A DNA stretch of 64,000 nucleotides, taken from positions 62,001 to 126,000 of the forward strand of contig MU400558.1 of the NCBI GenBank assembly GCA_022578965.1, given 5' to 3'. Source of the DNA: Xylaria sp. FL1777 (Eukaryota > Ascomycota > Sordariomycetes > Xylariales > Xylariaceae). Both the position numbers and the translations under genes were made by a program. Shown piece after piece: positions 32,141-44,230 of the stretch (positions are counted from its first letter, which is position 1; each line of letters begins with the position of its first letter). The notes beneath the pieces were generated by a model. That model was not told where the DNA came from. It made no database searches and worked only from the letters and a program-made list of their open reading frames with translations.

Positions 32141-35100
32141 TTATAGTTGCGAAGAACTAGGACCACCGCGCGTCTTGGGTCCTGCACGACCAGGTCGCTT
32201 CTTGGTAGTTTTCTTTTGTTCGCTACTTCCTTCAATAAACTTAAGTAGGTCATCGATGCTTCTGGCATCTGGCATGCCTGAATTTCGTTCACTATTAAGC
32301 ACAGTGGAGGTGGTAGATGCTGAGATTGAAGCATCCAGGTGTCGCGGTGGGAATCGAATACCAGCGCGGAGACGACGAGCTTGAGCGTCTTTGTCACGCT
32401 TGGCAATAGCAACAGCGTTCTGTGTTAGTTGTTCAAGCCATGTCTCGGCTTCCTTAGTGTTGTTGTTTTCGGGGCCAAGCTCGTGCAAGAAGATTGTGTA
32501 ACAGTCGCGCATCCTACTAAGAGCCGCCTTTGACTCATTATCTAACGCAAGAGCCTGAGCTAGTTGAAAAAGCAGACTGGCAGCTTGAAGCGATTGTGGT
32601 CCAATGACACGCTCGCATACTATGAGGGCCTGCTCAAACCAGATGCGAGACTCATGGTATGCCTGCATGTGTTGGAGCATCACGGCAGCGTTGTTCAATG
32701 TCGTGATGGAATCCGGATGGTCAGGACCGTAGATCACCTTCCACAAATCGAGGGCGTGCTTAACATACGCTAGAGCTGTCTTGCTGTCACCCGAGCCGTG
32801 GACGTATAGGCCCAGATTAAGGTAGTAGAGCAAGGTTTCAGCCGAGTCAATACCAATAGTCCGTTCTGACACGATGACAGCTTTGCGTGCGAGATCGACA
32901 GCAGCTTCCTTTTCCTCTAATTGGTAATATATCTGCGCCAAGCTTGAGTACGCTCGTGCGACTTCGGAGTGGAGAATGCCATAAATTTGTTCGTGGAGAG
33001 TCAACGATTCCAACAGTAGCTCCTGGCCGATCTTACGATTACCCTGGATGATGGAGTGACGGCCACCTTCCAAAGCTTCTTCGGAAATAGAGCTCTTAGG
33101 CGCCGAATCCTTGATAACTGGCACCACATTGACAATATCATCGGCCATGAAGGTAGACGGCACCGTAACGGAGGAAGCAATCGAGGCCGGTGAGCCAGTC
33201 CTGGTCTTCTTCTTTTTCTTGCTCTTCTCACCGTCCCCATTTGATTGCCCGTTCGGCTTTTCAGTCGTGTTGGAAGATTCAACGGTGAATTGGAAGTCTC
33301 TGGCTTGTAGTTGGAGACCGAGCTTCAACGAAACCTCACGGAGTAACTGCAGATGCTTGATTCCGTTGTGCCAGTCTTGGTCCAAGGTAACCTTGAATCG
33401 TCGAGTAGACTCGACTTCGATTTCCTTGCGCAGGCTATCTACTGTCACGTTGGCAAACGCGAGATCCGCCTCGGGATATAGTGATTTCAATGATTCATCA
33501 ATGTCAGCAACTGGTTTGCTATTGAAAGCCGATCCTAGTAGACAGTTCAGTAGATGTGCAATGCACGCGGATGTTAGAGGCACCGGCAAATATCGCAGAT
33601 ATTTGCTTGCCACATGTTTGAAGGCACGAGAAATCACCTCCTGTAGGCAAAGGTCTCGGAGACGCAACAGTCTGGGACCCTCGCAAAGAGATATTACCTT
33701 CCCTAAATACCTCATATTAATACCGCGCTTGTGCATCATCTTAGCCAGTGATGACCCATCCATAGGGAAGGGAAGATCTGAAGACTTGATGTCATTAACA
33801 AAATCCGGAATAGCCGCATCACGTAGATGTTTGCATGCGTTGCGAACATCTTCTTCATCGGCAGCGAGTTCTTTCTTCTCCTCCTCGCTCTGAGGGATTT
33901 GGCCACTGAAGGCATCAGGATTTAGGCTGAAGGAGAAATTTGAACCGTCAATTTTCTCCTCGATCTCTGCATCATCCGAGTCCTTTTGCTCTTTGGATTC
34001 GTCCGAGTCTTTGCTTTCCGTCTTTTCCTTCGCTGACCGCTCTTTTATGCGGGCAATCTCTGCATTTACCCATTCTGACCACTTCAGAGTGCGGAGGGTC
34101 TCAACCAGCTCAGGTCTAAGAACTGTCATGCGGTGGGGGTAACCCGTACTATCATCTTCAGCCTTCACGTCATTTTCCTCTAGCCATAAAACATCCAGCG
34201 GGGTAATGCGATATAAGTCGAGAACATATTTTCGACCATCCGTACCCATCAGACCCTTCGTCTCCACGCTGGCTTCCAGGTCGAACCGCTTCCCATCCTT
34301 ATCCCATACCGGATGCTTCTTGACACGGAGAGCCTGTGAAAGCTTTTCAAATGGAGCAGCAAACCTTTCATCAGCGGCGACCACGTCTTTCCCCTCAACA
34401 GCTCCGTAGTCAATCGAGTTCTCTCCGGGTTCCCTCTGCTTGAAGATGCCTGGGACGACGGTTTGGCCAACAATACGCTTTCCCAGATAATCTACGACAA
34501 CAGTTGCAGGGCTATACAGCCCATCGATGTCAAGCTGATTGACGATGCGCACACCGTTTACATCCTTTCCAGTAGCGACCCGCGCAGCGTCGTCACCACC
34601 CTCCGATGTAAACGTACCTACGCCATCAGCACCAAAGGAGAAGAATACGTTGTTATATACAAAAATCTGGGCATCACGACCTTCCGTCGGGTTTAGAGGA
34701 GTGACCTCACCCCTTGCGACTAGAATAGCACCACGAGCCGCCGCATCAGTGTAATCCGCGAAGAGCTTGGAAATGAAGCGTTCCCGGAAAACCCGATCTT
34801 GAACAGTTTCCTTAGGTAATTCCCGCGCCGCCTGGAATTCTTCATTCCAATCACGCAGAGTATCAGTATTGTCCACGCCGGCGATTAAGTAGCCCTCCTG
34901 TGTCCGTGTAATATCGGAAGTGTGCGCGCACAATGGTGAAGATTGCAGAGGCACCAACCAGGGAGCCGCAGGGATTGCATTCGTCATTTGAAATGTCGCA
35001 AGCGGCTCTCTGCGGTTGTTGAACTGCAGTAACTGCTCAAAAGACTCCGAAAATGATGATGAAATTTGACCCAGTAGCGTCAACAGCGAGTGTGCAGAAT

Positions 35101-36083
35101 AAGCCTTGGGAGCTGCCCGAGGCGAGGGGTCAAATTTACTGTTAGATGATTTGTTGACATAGAAGCCGCCCACATGTGAGGTGATCTGATACTGCTCGCC
35201 CTCGTTGGTTGTGACGAGTAGGTATAGGAGGTGGCCCTTTTGACGGAGGTGGTAGGGAGGAGGGTTCCATGGTGACAAGGAAACTGATTTGACGGTTTTC
35301 GGGGGAGATTCCTCTTCCCTTGGTAACAAAGCCGAGGTTTTCGCAGGTGCGTCGAAGTCGTAGGTACTAGCTTGTACGTTATCGGTATCCTTCGCCTCGG
35401 CAGTGACCGAGTCGAAAAGAGAAGCGCCTGGAAGAACGCCTTGCAGTGTATCGGTCCTGTCGCCGGCAGCACCAACAAGGTCACGGATCCGAATCACATG
35501 TATTCTTGCCTCCTTCTCAGTGTATGGGTCTTCCACCAATCGAATTTCGGCTTCTGGCCCTAAGCCCTTAACGTCCGAAATCTGTACGAAATCGTTGATA
35601 CGTTCGCTCTTGTGCTCGAAGTGGAAGCAAGAGTACTGGAAGGCAGCAGGGAGTTCGATGACCGACTGACGCAGCTCATGGACCTGCTCTTGTGGGGAGA
35701 CCTATACACTTCTTAGAAAATCGAAAGACGGGCGTCGCGAGAAGATCGAACTAACCATTATATGAATCTTGCTCGGCTCATGAGGAAGGCTGATCGTCAA
35801 TGGAAACAAAGCTGTCCAGCTGATGTTAGCAGAGAATCAACAGAAGAAGGCCGTTGGCATTGTCTACCTTCCGCTACGTCTTCTTCGGTGCCTTCGTCAT
35901 TGTTCTCGGCGGTAGACTGGCCATCCGTTACTTTTGCTTCTGCTGCAGCAGGCTCGGCTGCGCAATGAGGAAGGGTTAGTTTCTGTGTCCACAACAGATG
36001 CCAGCCAGTAATGGTAAGGCTAGAAGATTTGGATCATGAGCCATACCGGCAGAAGCACTCTGGGGTTCGCGTTCCTCGGCCAT
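32141..36083 (-). CDS. clu1: Clustered mitochondria protein Clu1/CluA (eIF3-associated)
   Basis: Four exons: 36083-36047, 35957-35868, 35811-35756 and 35701-32141, giving 1247 residues, normal for the fungal family. Small 5' exons encode MAEEREPQSASA and an acidic stretch, then LFPLTISLPHEPSKIHIM, the start of the Clu N-terminal ubiquitin-like domain. The large exon has the conserved VEDPYTEKEARIHVIRIRDL, the central Clu domain (RDWNEEFQAARELP onward, about 275-520), an eIF3 p135-like region (MHKRGINMRYLGKVISL) and C-terminal tetratricopeptide repeats (SSLAQIYYQLEEKEAAVDLAR, split across repeats at about 950-1110). The C-terminal tail is basic (KKRPGRAGPKTR). Clu proteins bind mRNAs for mitochondrial proteins and keep mitochondria evenly distributed; yeast Clu1/Tif31 copurifies with eIF3. 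The three upstream introns are needed to join the N-terminus; each junction keeps frame. The gene is divergent from the unknown gene at 37.6 kb. Confidence 0.95.
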
Positions 36084-37583
36084 TGTGAATGAAAGGCAGA
36101 AAGGCAATTACAAGGACTAGCCTGGGGGAGAAAGCTTAAAAAGCGTCGACCAACGTCTACAGGGTGCTTTGACGTCGAGTCGTGTGTGAAGGTTCATGTA
36201 TCGTACAACCAGTGCAATACACAAGATCCAACTAAAGCTTGCCGGTCTGTGGCAATGATTGCGCCGCAGAACTTTGGAAAGGCTGATAAGATTAAGCTGG
36301 GTAGTATAATACAGAGGAGTAACAAAAGAACAGCACAACGATCGAGTTGTGGATCAGGTGTTGTATGCAATAATTGGGGTGAGGATGTGGAAAGAATGGT
36401 GACGATGTTATTTTTTTGGTCTCATGGTCCATAGCAAAATATTTTTTTCCCTCTGAATGATGCATACTACTGCTGTAAGTATACAGCGTAGGTAGCCCGG
36501 CTGTTCCCGGCAACCGGTGCTACGGACGTCCCTTCGGCCTAGGGTACTTGTAGCGAACCTGCATTTGCCACGGGAAATCCCTATGTTGGCTACTACCGGT
36601 ATCATAGCGGTAGTTGCAGCCGAAAAGAACAATGTTCAAAATACATGGAAACTGAAACATTAAAGAATGACAATGAAATAAAGCCTTAGTTGCAAATGTA
36701 TGATTATCTTTAAATTATAGAGAAAGTCCATTTTATAGTGAGTAATTATAGGTACTTATGTAAGGTGTCTTAACCTCTTTATTACCACCGTAGGGATATC
36801 TTGTGGCATATGCAGGTGCACTAAGAGTTTGGTGGGACAAACTACTGTGCACAAGTAAACAGAATAATAATGCGCTGACCAACAAGAGAGTTGCATAAGG
36901 GGATCCAATGGTTCGCCACTGATTGGTTGCTACTAGGTACCTAGGGCATAGCACCTGCACCTCTAGTGGGGTAAGTAAGTTCGTTAAGCTTTCTTATCGT
37001 CTTATCGTCTTATCGTCTTATCGTCTTATCGTCTTATCGTCTTATCGTCTTATCGTCTTATCGTCTTATCGTCTTATCGTCTTATCACCTTATGTAAGTT
37101 TTCCATTGATACAACCCATGATGTATATGCACTGTTTTTTGACCTAGTCCCAAAGCGGGAATCAGTAAACAGCTGAATGTTGCATGGGCCCAACAGAGGT
37201 AAAAGTCTCGTGAGTATCAATAACAAACAACTCAGCACATTTTTCAGACCTAGTGTACATAATACTTTGTAAAGCTTGACATTGCTTTTCAATTGCTTGC
37301 AATTTTCATCCAAGCAGTCTTGGCATTATTCTCAAAACTATAGTGCCTATACAAGAAACGGAACCAGATAATTTCCAACATTCCCTACATGGATCGCTAA
37401 CACCGCCAAAAATTGAACATGCTTTATGCCTGCATCTCAAAGCAGCTCTTCGACTTGTTCCAGTTGCTTTATATGTTATAAACAACTTAGCTTGTTTTTG
37501 CTCGAACCAATGTCGCTCATCACAAACCAAACGCGGTACCAACCACGACGGCCAGCTCACAAAATCGAAGAACCCTCACAACC
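36084..37583. other. Divergent spacer between clu1 and the unknown gene
   Basis: 1.5 kb upstream of both genes. AT-rich, with the octamer array at 36993-37088 and a T-rich tract near 36410-36450. No gene is visible. Confidence 0.5.
36993..37088. repeat. Octamer minisatellite (CTTATCGT)11 plus one degenerate unit
   Basis: Eleven perfect head-to-tail copies of CTTATCGT at 36993-37080, followed by CTTATCAC at 37081-37088. The reverse complement ACGATAAG contains a GATA core (GATAAG), so each unit also reads as a GATA-factor-like site. It lies about 0.9 kb upstream of the clu1 start and 0.5 kb upstream of the divergent gene. Confidence 0.95.
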
Positions 37584-40110
37584 ATGGACCACAGCAAGGT
37601 GTCACCGGCTTCTACGGCCATTGATCTCGCGAATTGCTTCTATGAGGAAAGAGATATCTATGACTGGACAAGCAACGGCTTCAACAATAAAATCAGGTTC
37701 AGGAACAATTGTAGCTTCATCAACCAATAGAAATGGGCATCACGAACAGCCTGATTCAGAATCGGGGTGGCTCATGCCTCGAAAGAAACGTCCTCGCCTG
37801 ACGTATTCTCAGCGTCGCAGCACACAGTCTCCTCAATCACATAATTCTAGCCTTGAGAAAATTGTTTCCGGGCAAAACGGCCATGAAGACACAAGTCTAG
37901 CGGCAGGGACGAAATCAGGTGTGAGGAAGACCTTTAGGTGTATACAGCCAGAAAGACAGCAGAAAGCTACTGCTCCTGGAGAGATAGTACCATCCACACC
38001 CATATTACGTCGTGCCAGGGGAAAGGTAATGCTTTCGCCTATAGCTTCGGTGCATGAGTTGGACCTAGACCCGAATCAGGCCGAGCTTGGCCATGAGCGC
38101 CTCACGAAGACCGGTTCTAATGCCCAGAAGCGTCTAGACGAACGATTAAACAGTCTACGCGATCGTTTCTGCTCTAAATATACGGATTTGGAAGCGATAT
38201 ATCGAAGTTTTGAGGCGCTCCTAAAGGCTACGGCGGCTAGCACCATAGGTAATGTCAGGGTTGCAAGAGGCCCACGTTCATTTTTGGACATGTGCTTATG
38301 GAGAGTACCACAGTACATCATGGAACTAGAGGCGTGGGAGAGATTCGACGCAGAGCAGACCGGGACGGTTTCTACTTTGGATGATATCGATACTTCAGCA
38401 CAAATCTATTATGAGCTCGAGTCTCTGGGTACGAACGTGGGATGGGGACATTTGAGAGTAGTTGTCAGAGCAGATGGATTGAACGCAGTCAAACATGCAA
38501 TCGAAGAGGGCCTTTTCGATGACGAGTTCTCGCAGCTTATCATCGACCTCTGTGTTCAATTGGGGGCGGCTTCGGAAGCTGAGGATCTCGTAGCAGCGCT
38601 CGTCCACCGCCAGTACCCCCAACCAGTATCCACGGAAAGCCGTTTTACGCAAGTGCCAGCTCTAAAACCGCTGGCAACGCTCAATTCTTTCGCTGGTCAA
38701 ACACAACGGACTTCGTTTCTCTTTCGGCAATATTCAATGCTACTATCAAGCGGCAACTTACCAACGGATTGGCTGGCAACGTCGGAGTTTGAACAGATAT
38801 GGGCCTTAGCTGTACAAGAAATGGCTAATAACCACCCTAATCATGACGTGATAAGCTTTATAGCTCAGTCTATTCTCTTACTGTGCTGCCAGAAACGTTT
38901 CTTCAAAAGTAACAACGATATAACCCAGCTGGAACAAGACATGGCGAGGGCAAGCCAACGGACGTTAATGAGTGCCCTTAGCATCTTAGCCTCTATGAGC
39001 CTACTTGGAGAAACTAGGATTATCGCGCCTGGGCTTCCAGAATCAGACACCCGGCAGGTCGAAGCTATCGGCGACAGGTTCAAGCATGTTATAAGAACAT
39101 GCATAAATGGGCTCAAAGGTCATACGCGCGGTCGAGGCACTCAAAGATTAGAAACCCTATACTTGGTACTATTTCTTTCATCACTCCAGGATCAAGGCGA
39201 GAAAGTCGAAAGTCATGTGAAAGGAAGCTTAGAAAAGCTCTCACCGCCTATTGTGACCTCTCTATCTACCAAGGATATCCGTATGCAAAATCATTACGAC
39301 AATATTGCTTGGCTTGTAGCATCAATAGCAAGGGCTTGCGGTCGAGCAACATCAGTGGCGTCTCACCAATGTCTTCACGGGCTCCTTGAGCGGCTGGAAT
39401 CTCTGAAAGTTAGCCAAAACCTGTTGGATAAACTCAAGGCAGCTGCAGCATTCTTAATAGCCCAGCAAACAAACAACGTCAAGGACCTCATCTATGCCGA
39501 AGGGCTACATCCGCACGCTCGGTTAAGCTCCGGTACCACGAGCCAGCAACAAAGTGGCAACACGCTTTTTACAGGATACCGGTGGGAAGAGACAATCGGT
39601 GAATGGGTAACGGTTAGCCCAGTCGCGAACAAGCGCCGAGCTCCCGCTATTAAAAAACACCTTCGATCATCGACTCCGCCCAAGGGGATAGAGTGCTCTT
39701 TGACTCGTCCAAGCAGCCCAACTAGCTCCATCACCGACCGGCTACCTGACGCGGGGCCAGATCTAGTTCAAGGGATGGACGATGGTGAAAATGATGCAAA
39801 CAAGCGTATTCAGGATCCATATGAAGGACGAAGCATGATGATGAGGAAACGCCCACGTCGCCTTAGGAGTGCTGAAACACTGACAGCACAGATGATAAAC
39901 GAGGTGCTGCTACCACAGCAAAGCCTTGCAATCCCAGCTTCTTCAAGACCATCCGATAGTCAGGCTGACCCGGAAAAAGAGAACTGTGTCCGACTGCTGG
40001 CGAAGAAGCCACGCCGTAGCTCAGCAAGGATGGTACTGGGTGCCCGGTCACTATCCCGCGATCCCATCGAGCGACGGGATACCTATAGCGACGATGAGCT
40101 CTGCATCTGA
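37584..40110 (+). CDS. Large conserved-looking protein of unknown function
   Basis: Long frame to the stop at 40108-40110. Two N-termini are possible. The uninterrupted frame can start at ATG 37426 (894 residues), but its first 80 residues look unlike a folded protein. Alternatively, ATG 37584 in an excellent context (ACAACCATGG) opens another frame encoding MDHSKVSPAS and ANCFYEERDIYDWTSNG; a 34-nt GT-AG segment (37697-37730) would join it in phase to the main frame, giving 830 residues. I favour the second but cannot prove it. The body has a basic nuclear-localisation-like block (PRKKRPRLTYSQRR), a charged helical segment (KRLDERLNSLRDRF), a helical middle (VPQYIMELEAWERF, WALAVQEMANNHPN), and a basic, disordered C-terminus ending in SDDELCI. 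No enzyme motif or membrane helix is seen. A nuclear, possibly chromatin- or cell-cycle-related role is only a guess from the basic blocks. Confidence 0.75.
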
Positions 40111-43100
40111 ATGCCGCTGGGGCTTACGAATGCGTCTGCGCAAGATGGAGGTTGCGAAACAGGATCTAAAACCTCTTGGGCGGGCCACCGTGAATGGCGG
40201 CCGTTATTATAAATGCGGTAGCACCATTCGGATGAATAAAATGGGCCATCAACAGGGCCATGGCGGGCAAATTGAACCCATTGTGTGTCCCCCGAGGTGT
40301 ATATATGAGTAGGACGATACCTTGGTTAAGGATAACACCCTGTACACAAATGCGATTATCATGTTCTGAAACTCCAAATGCCTGATATAATCAAGTTGAT
40401 CTACGCTAGTGTAGATCACCAAATGCTTGCGTAAACAATGCCTGTGTGTGCATGGCGGCTAAATGCGCCCGTCGAACCAGGTAGCTGACAAGGCACTTGG
40501 GACTGAATGAAAGCAACCTGCCTGTATGTAACCTGCACTCGTCTACCGCAGAAGACGAGATTGACTGACAACAGTGCAGTGGCATCAATCCCTGTGCGCA
40601 TCACCAGAGTCTCAAATGGCACCTTGAAACATGTCGATGTGAACTGCTCGTCTCGACTTGCATTGATTGACAGCTTGGACGAATCCACCCTTCGCTTCTT
40701 CATGCCGTCTAGAAGAGCGGCCGGTCCTCGGTTCATACATGTAAGAGGAAGTTTTTGACGAAGCGAGATTGCGCCCTGCTTTGTCATCGTGATGCATCGT
40801 TATACCTACCCTAAACTCTTTGTCTTGGTATCCGACGGCAAGCCTATACGCATATGATTTCATATCGCAATACACATGGTAATTTAAAATAAATGAAAAA
40901 AAAAAGACCAACATGCTTTATTGCCACGCCGCTTTTGATCATGCAGCTATCATATGTATGCCAGTCAAATAAACGGTGCAGAGAAATGCATACATAGATA
41001 GTAGGTAGGTATGCAGGTTTAGCAGGCGTCTATTCTCGTCATGCGAGATCACGTATCTATTGACGCTGTGACGTTTGCAGAGCCCCATAAGCTACACACA
41101 AAAGAGTCAGACACAGCAGATTTGTCACCCCATGTTGATCCAAACTCAGACGCTCAAGTGGGGGTTTATCTCGTCTCTGGCATTTATGTCATCACCATGT
41201 GCTCCCAAGAAGATAGGAGGTTTTGATACAAATCGTGTTGTAGGGTAGGTGATGAATCAGTGACACGCGGCAATCGCAGCAGACGAACAGACGACACCAA
41301 AATAGTACTCAAAACATGGGATGAATCACAACAACCTGTGTTGTAAGGCAGACAACCCGGGATGAGGGTGGTTCTTATCGGTGGGTCAAGGGTTGTGAAG
41401 TTGTCTCAAGCACGGTGAAGAAATGGAATCTCTTGCCTAAGATCCGGGTCATTTATCATTTTTTTTCGGTACTGGTGGAAAGATTGGGGTTCAACTTCCG
41501 AGCCGTTAAGAGAAGGAAGAAAACAACACCAAACGAAAAATCCCAGCCTATCGGAGCCGAATAACGTTCTCGGTTAGCCACCCGGTGCCAATCATTGGGT
41601 GCGTGCTAAATAGAGGCTTGAACTATCTCCTTTGGTGTAGTCGGTTTCACACCCTGCCTTGCGTCGAAATGAGAACAGGGATTAAAGGTACAGCTGTGGT
41701 GTTAAATGGTTCAGATAGAGTGCTCTGCGCAGCAGATAGTCCGAATACTGCGTGACAATGCGTTGCAACTTGCTGCAAGTATCGGCGCGCGAACGTTGTC
41801 TAGGGCTGAGAACTGTCCGCTATGGTATACAAGTCAAAGGCAGCAGCACAGAAGTTGATTGCGCATTGTACTACGTATCAACATTTCCAAATACCTCTGT
41901 CGATATCCTCAACCTCAGTTTCAGATGATATCGAAGCAGCCAGTCATGCAGCAGAAAACGGCCTTTACGTTAGACAGATCGCCTTCAAAGCTTGAACAGA
42001 GACGGCTTCGTTCTTGTGTGGTGGTGTGGTGCGGCGGTGCTGTGCTGGTGATGAGACGAGACGAATGACGTGTGCAGCGTTTGGAAAGCTGTCTCTAGCC
42101 GTCATGACTGGCTGTCATGGCTGGTTGTCATTGACACCATGTAGCTGATCTGTTTTGAAGTCCCGGCATTTGTGGAGAAGAGATAGACAGATGGTTGGGC
42201 GCCAGAAGAAAGAAGTATTCAGTTCAGAGGCGAGAGGGCATATCTATTGGCCCAGAGCGGTATCCGTGGAGCCTGACTAATGGATCGTGTCTCGTTCTGA
42301 GTCGCGCCAGGACGTAACGTACTCGTGCAGTGCTCGTGTCATGCAATGCGAGTGTGGAGAGGTTGTGATGTGGATCGTCCGAAAATCGAAGATGTCAATG
42401 TCAGGCCGTGAGCTGTGTGTACTGTTGCGTCTGGCTTTTCATTGGTGGACTGACACGACTCTTGGCGCTATGCCGCACCTTTTGTAGGGTTGTCTTGGCA
42501 GTTCTCATTGGTCAATTCCTAGCGATTCAAACTTGAGTCAGCTAAGCCCACGAATGACATAGCGGCTTAGACCCGGCGTACCCAGCCCCTAATGCGTATG
42601 TACTGCGTATACGCAGGTATTGCCCAGCCCGAAAAATTATACTACGCAGTAAGGACCATGCCTACGGAAAGAAGGCGTCTTTGTTCTTGTTTCAAATCTA
42701 AATAACTCGTGATCACGTACTGATTGTGGCTTGTTCTGTCTGCCGCCACGTCCCCCCTCTCACAAGCCTATCTCCCAAGAGGACACACTTATCATAACAT
42801 TCAAAGTGCAAATAGATTAAATACAGAGTATTTCATGTCTACCCCGCGATATAGGTAATCCTCACTTTCACGTGTTTCCTTGTTTTTCTTCCTTTGTTCA
42901 CTCTCTCTGTGTGTGGCAAAATTTATAGGGGTAGATGTGTATACTACACTGGTATGCAATGAGAATTACCATAATCTGATAATCTTACCTACGAAGTAGT
43001 TCCTTGCCTAGAAGCTAAGCTCGCCTTGGACCAGGGAAACCCTGGTACTGGTACGAGAGCCCCACAAAGATCTGCTCACATCATTTGGTACCTATTCTGG

Positions 43101-44230
43101 GTACTTGGACACTGGGGGCGGCGTTCTGACTTGCTTTGTATTGTAGAGTAGGACCTCCACATTTCAAGTCATGAATGAAGTACTAAAAACACATGAGAAG
43201 ACTTGTTCTGTGCAGTCTAAGGCAATTGACGAGTCGTGTCAAGTTGTAGGATACCGGTACCTGATTGAATAGGTAATACAATTGATCAACGGAGATGGCT
43301 GTACCTGATAAAGTAGGTAGGTAGGTACATCGTGTAGTAGAGGGGCGCCAATAGGCGCTTCAGGTACCCGGCCTCAACAGCCAATGGCCTGGAATAGGCT
43401 AAGTAAGTCCGGAATACTTGTCGTTGGCGGCCAACATCGCCGCCCAACACGTGTACCCGGTACATCACTGTGGGCCAGAGGCCAGGGGCCATTTTAATTG
43501 CAGTTCCTATCCCTACCCGAAAAAAGAAGTTGTACCTGACAGGGCCTCTTCCTGGAGGTTACCTCTGCTCCTCTTCACTTCACCTCCACAATCTTCTCAC
43601 CACACCTAGTCATAGACGTCGTGTCAGGGCCACTGGTGCTGCGGACTTCCCTCTCGTTCCCTACCTCACCCGTCCCTATACCCCTCCGCTCTCGTTACCG
43701 TTGTAAATACTTACGGACCTCTCCTACCTATGATCTGGATTCCTTGTCTGGCATATTCGTACATAGGTAGACGCCACTCTTTACAAACATTCGTAATCCC
43801 TGTTGAGGCTTCTCCATACAAATCCCTTGTCTCTCCTTCACTCTCCTTCACCCAGACGTGCCGTCCTTTACAACCAAGCTTTTCATGACCGATTGAATGG
43901 GCAACTTGACTTTGATGCTCTTGATTAGTCTTGTGTTCTAGTGCACCGAGCACAAATTCAACAACAACGACGACAACGGGCTCACCCTCGGTAGCCCAGC
44001 AGCTGGCTGTCTAGTTGCGCTTTGTTGGACGACATTCTTTCACCAATCCGAGTTGACCTCGATCGCCTGCGACAAAAACTGCCATGCGCTGTACATGATC
44101 GAGTCATACGGCATCACTATTCCTGTACAAACCATCCTTTGGTGGCTGGTCACCCAACAGTTTCAGTCGACAAGAACAACATCAGTTTCGACGGCCTCTT
44201 AACTCACACGAAACTCCACGTTGAATCAAT
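40111..44230. other. Intergenic region upstream of the ferric reductase
   Basis: 4.1 kb without a supportable gene. Open frames (41041-41226, 41859-42068, 42287-42487) carry no motif. The part 43500-44230 is C/T-rich, as expected of a promoter and 5' UTR of the reductase. TAGGTAGGTAGGTA words occur at 43315-43330. Confidence 0.5.
42974..42982 (+). promoter_or_regulatory. Possible iron-regulatory GATA site (ATCTGATAA)
   Basis: Exact match to the ATCWGATAA consensus of SreA/Urbs1-type iron repressors, 1.25 kb upstream of the ferric reductase start. Matches also occur elsewhere in the window (47287-47295, and within the HET coding region near 3463), so chance is not excluded. Confidence 0.25.

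Noticed and set aside
33111..33893. 260-codon frame antisense to clu1
   Set aside because: Shadow of the clu1 coding strand without independent features.
36993..37088. CRISPR array
   Set aside because: Units are contiguous 8-mers without spacers, in a eukaryotic genome; a simple minisatellite.
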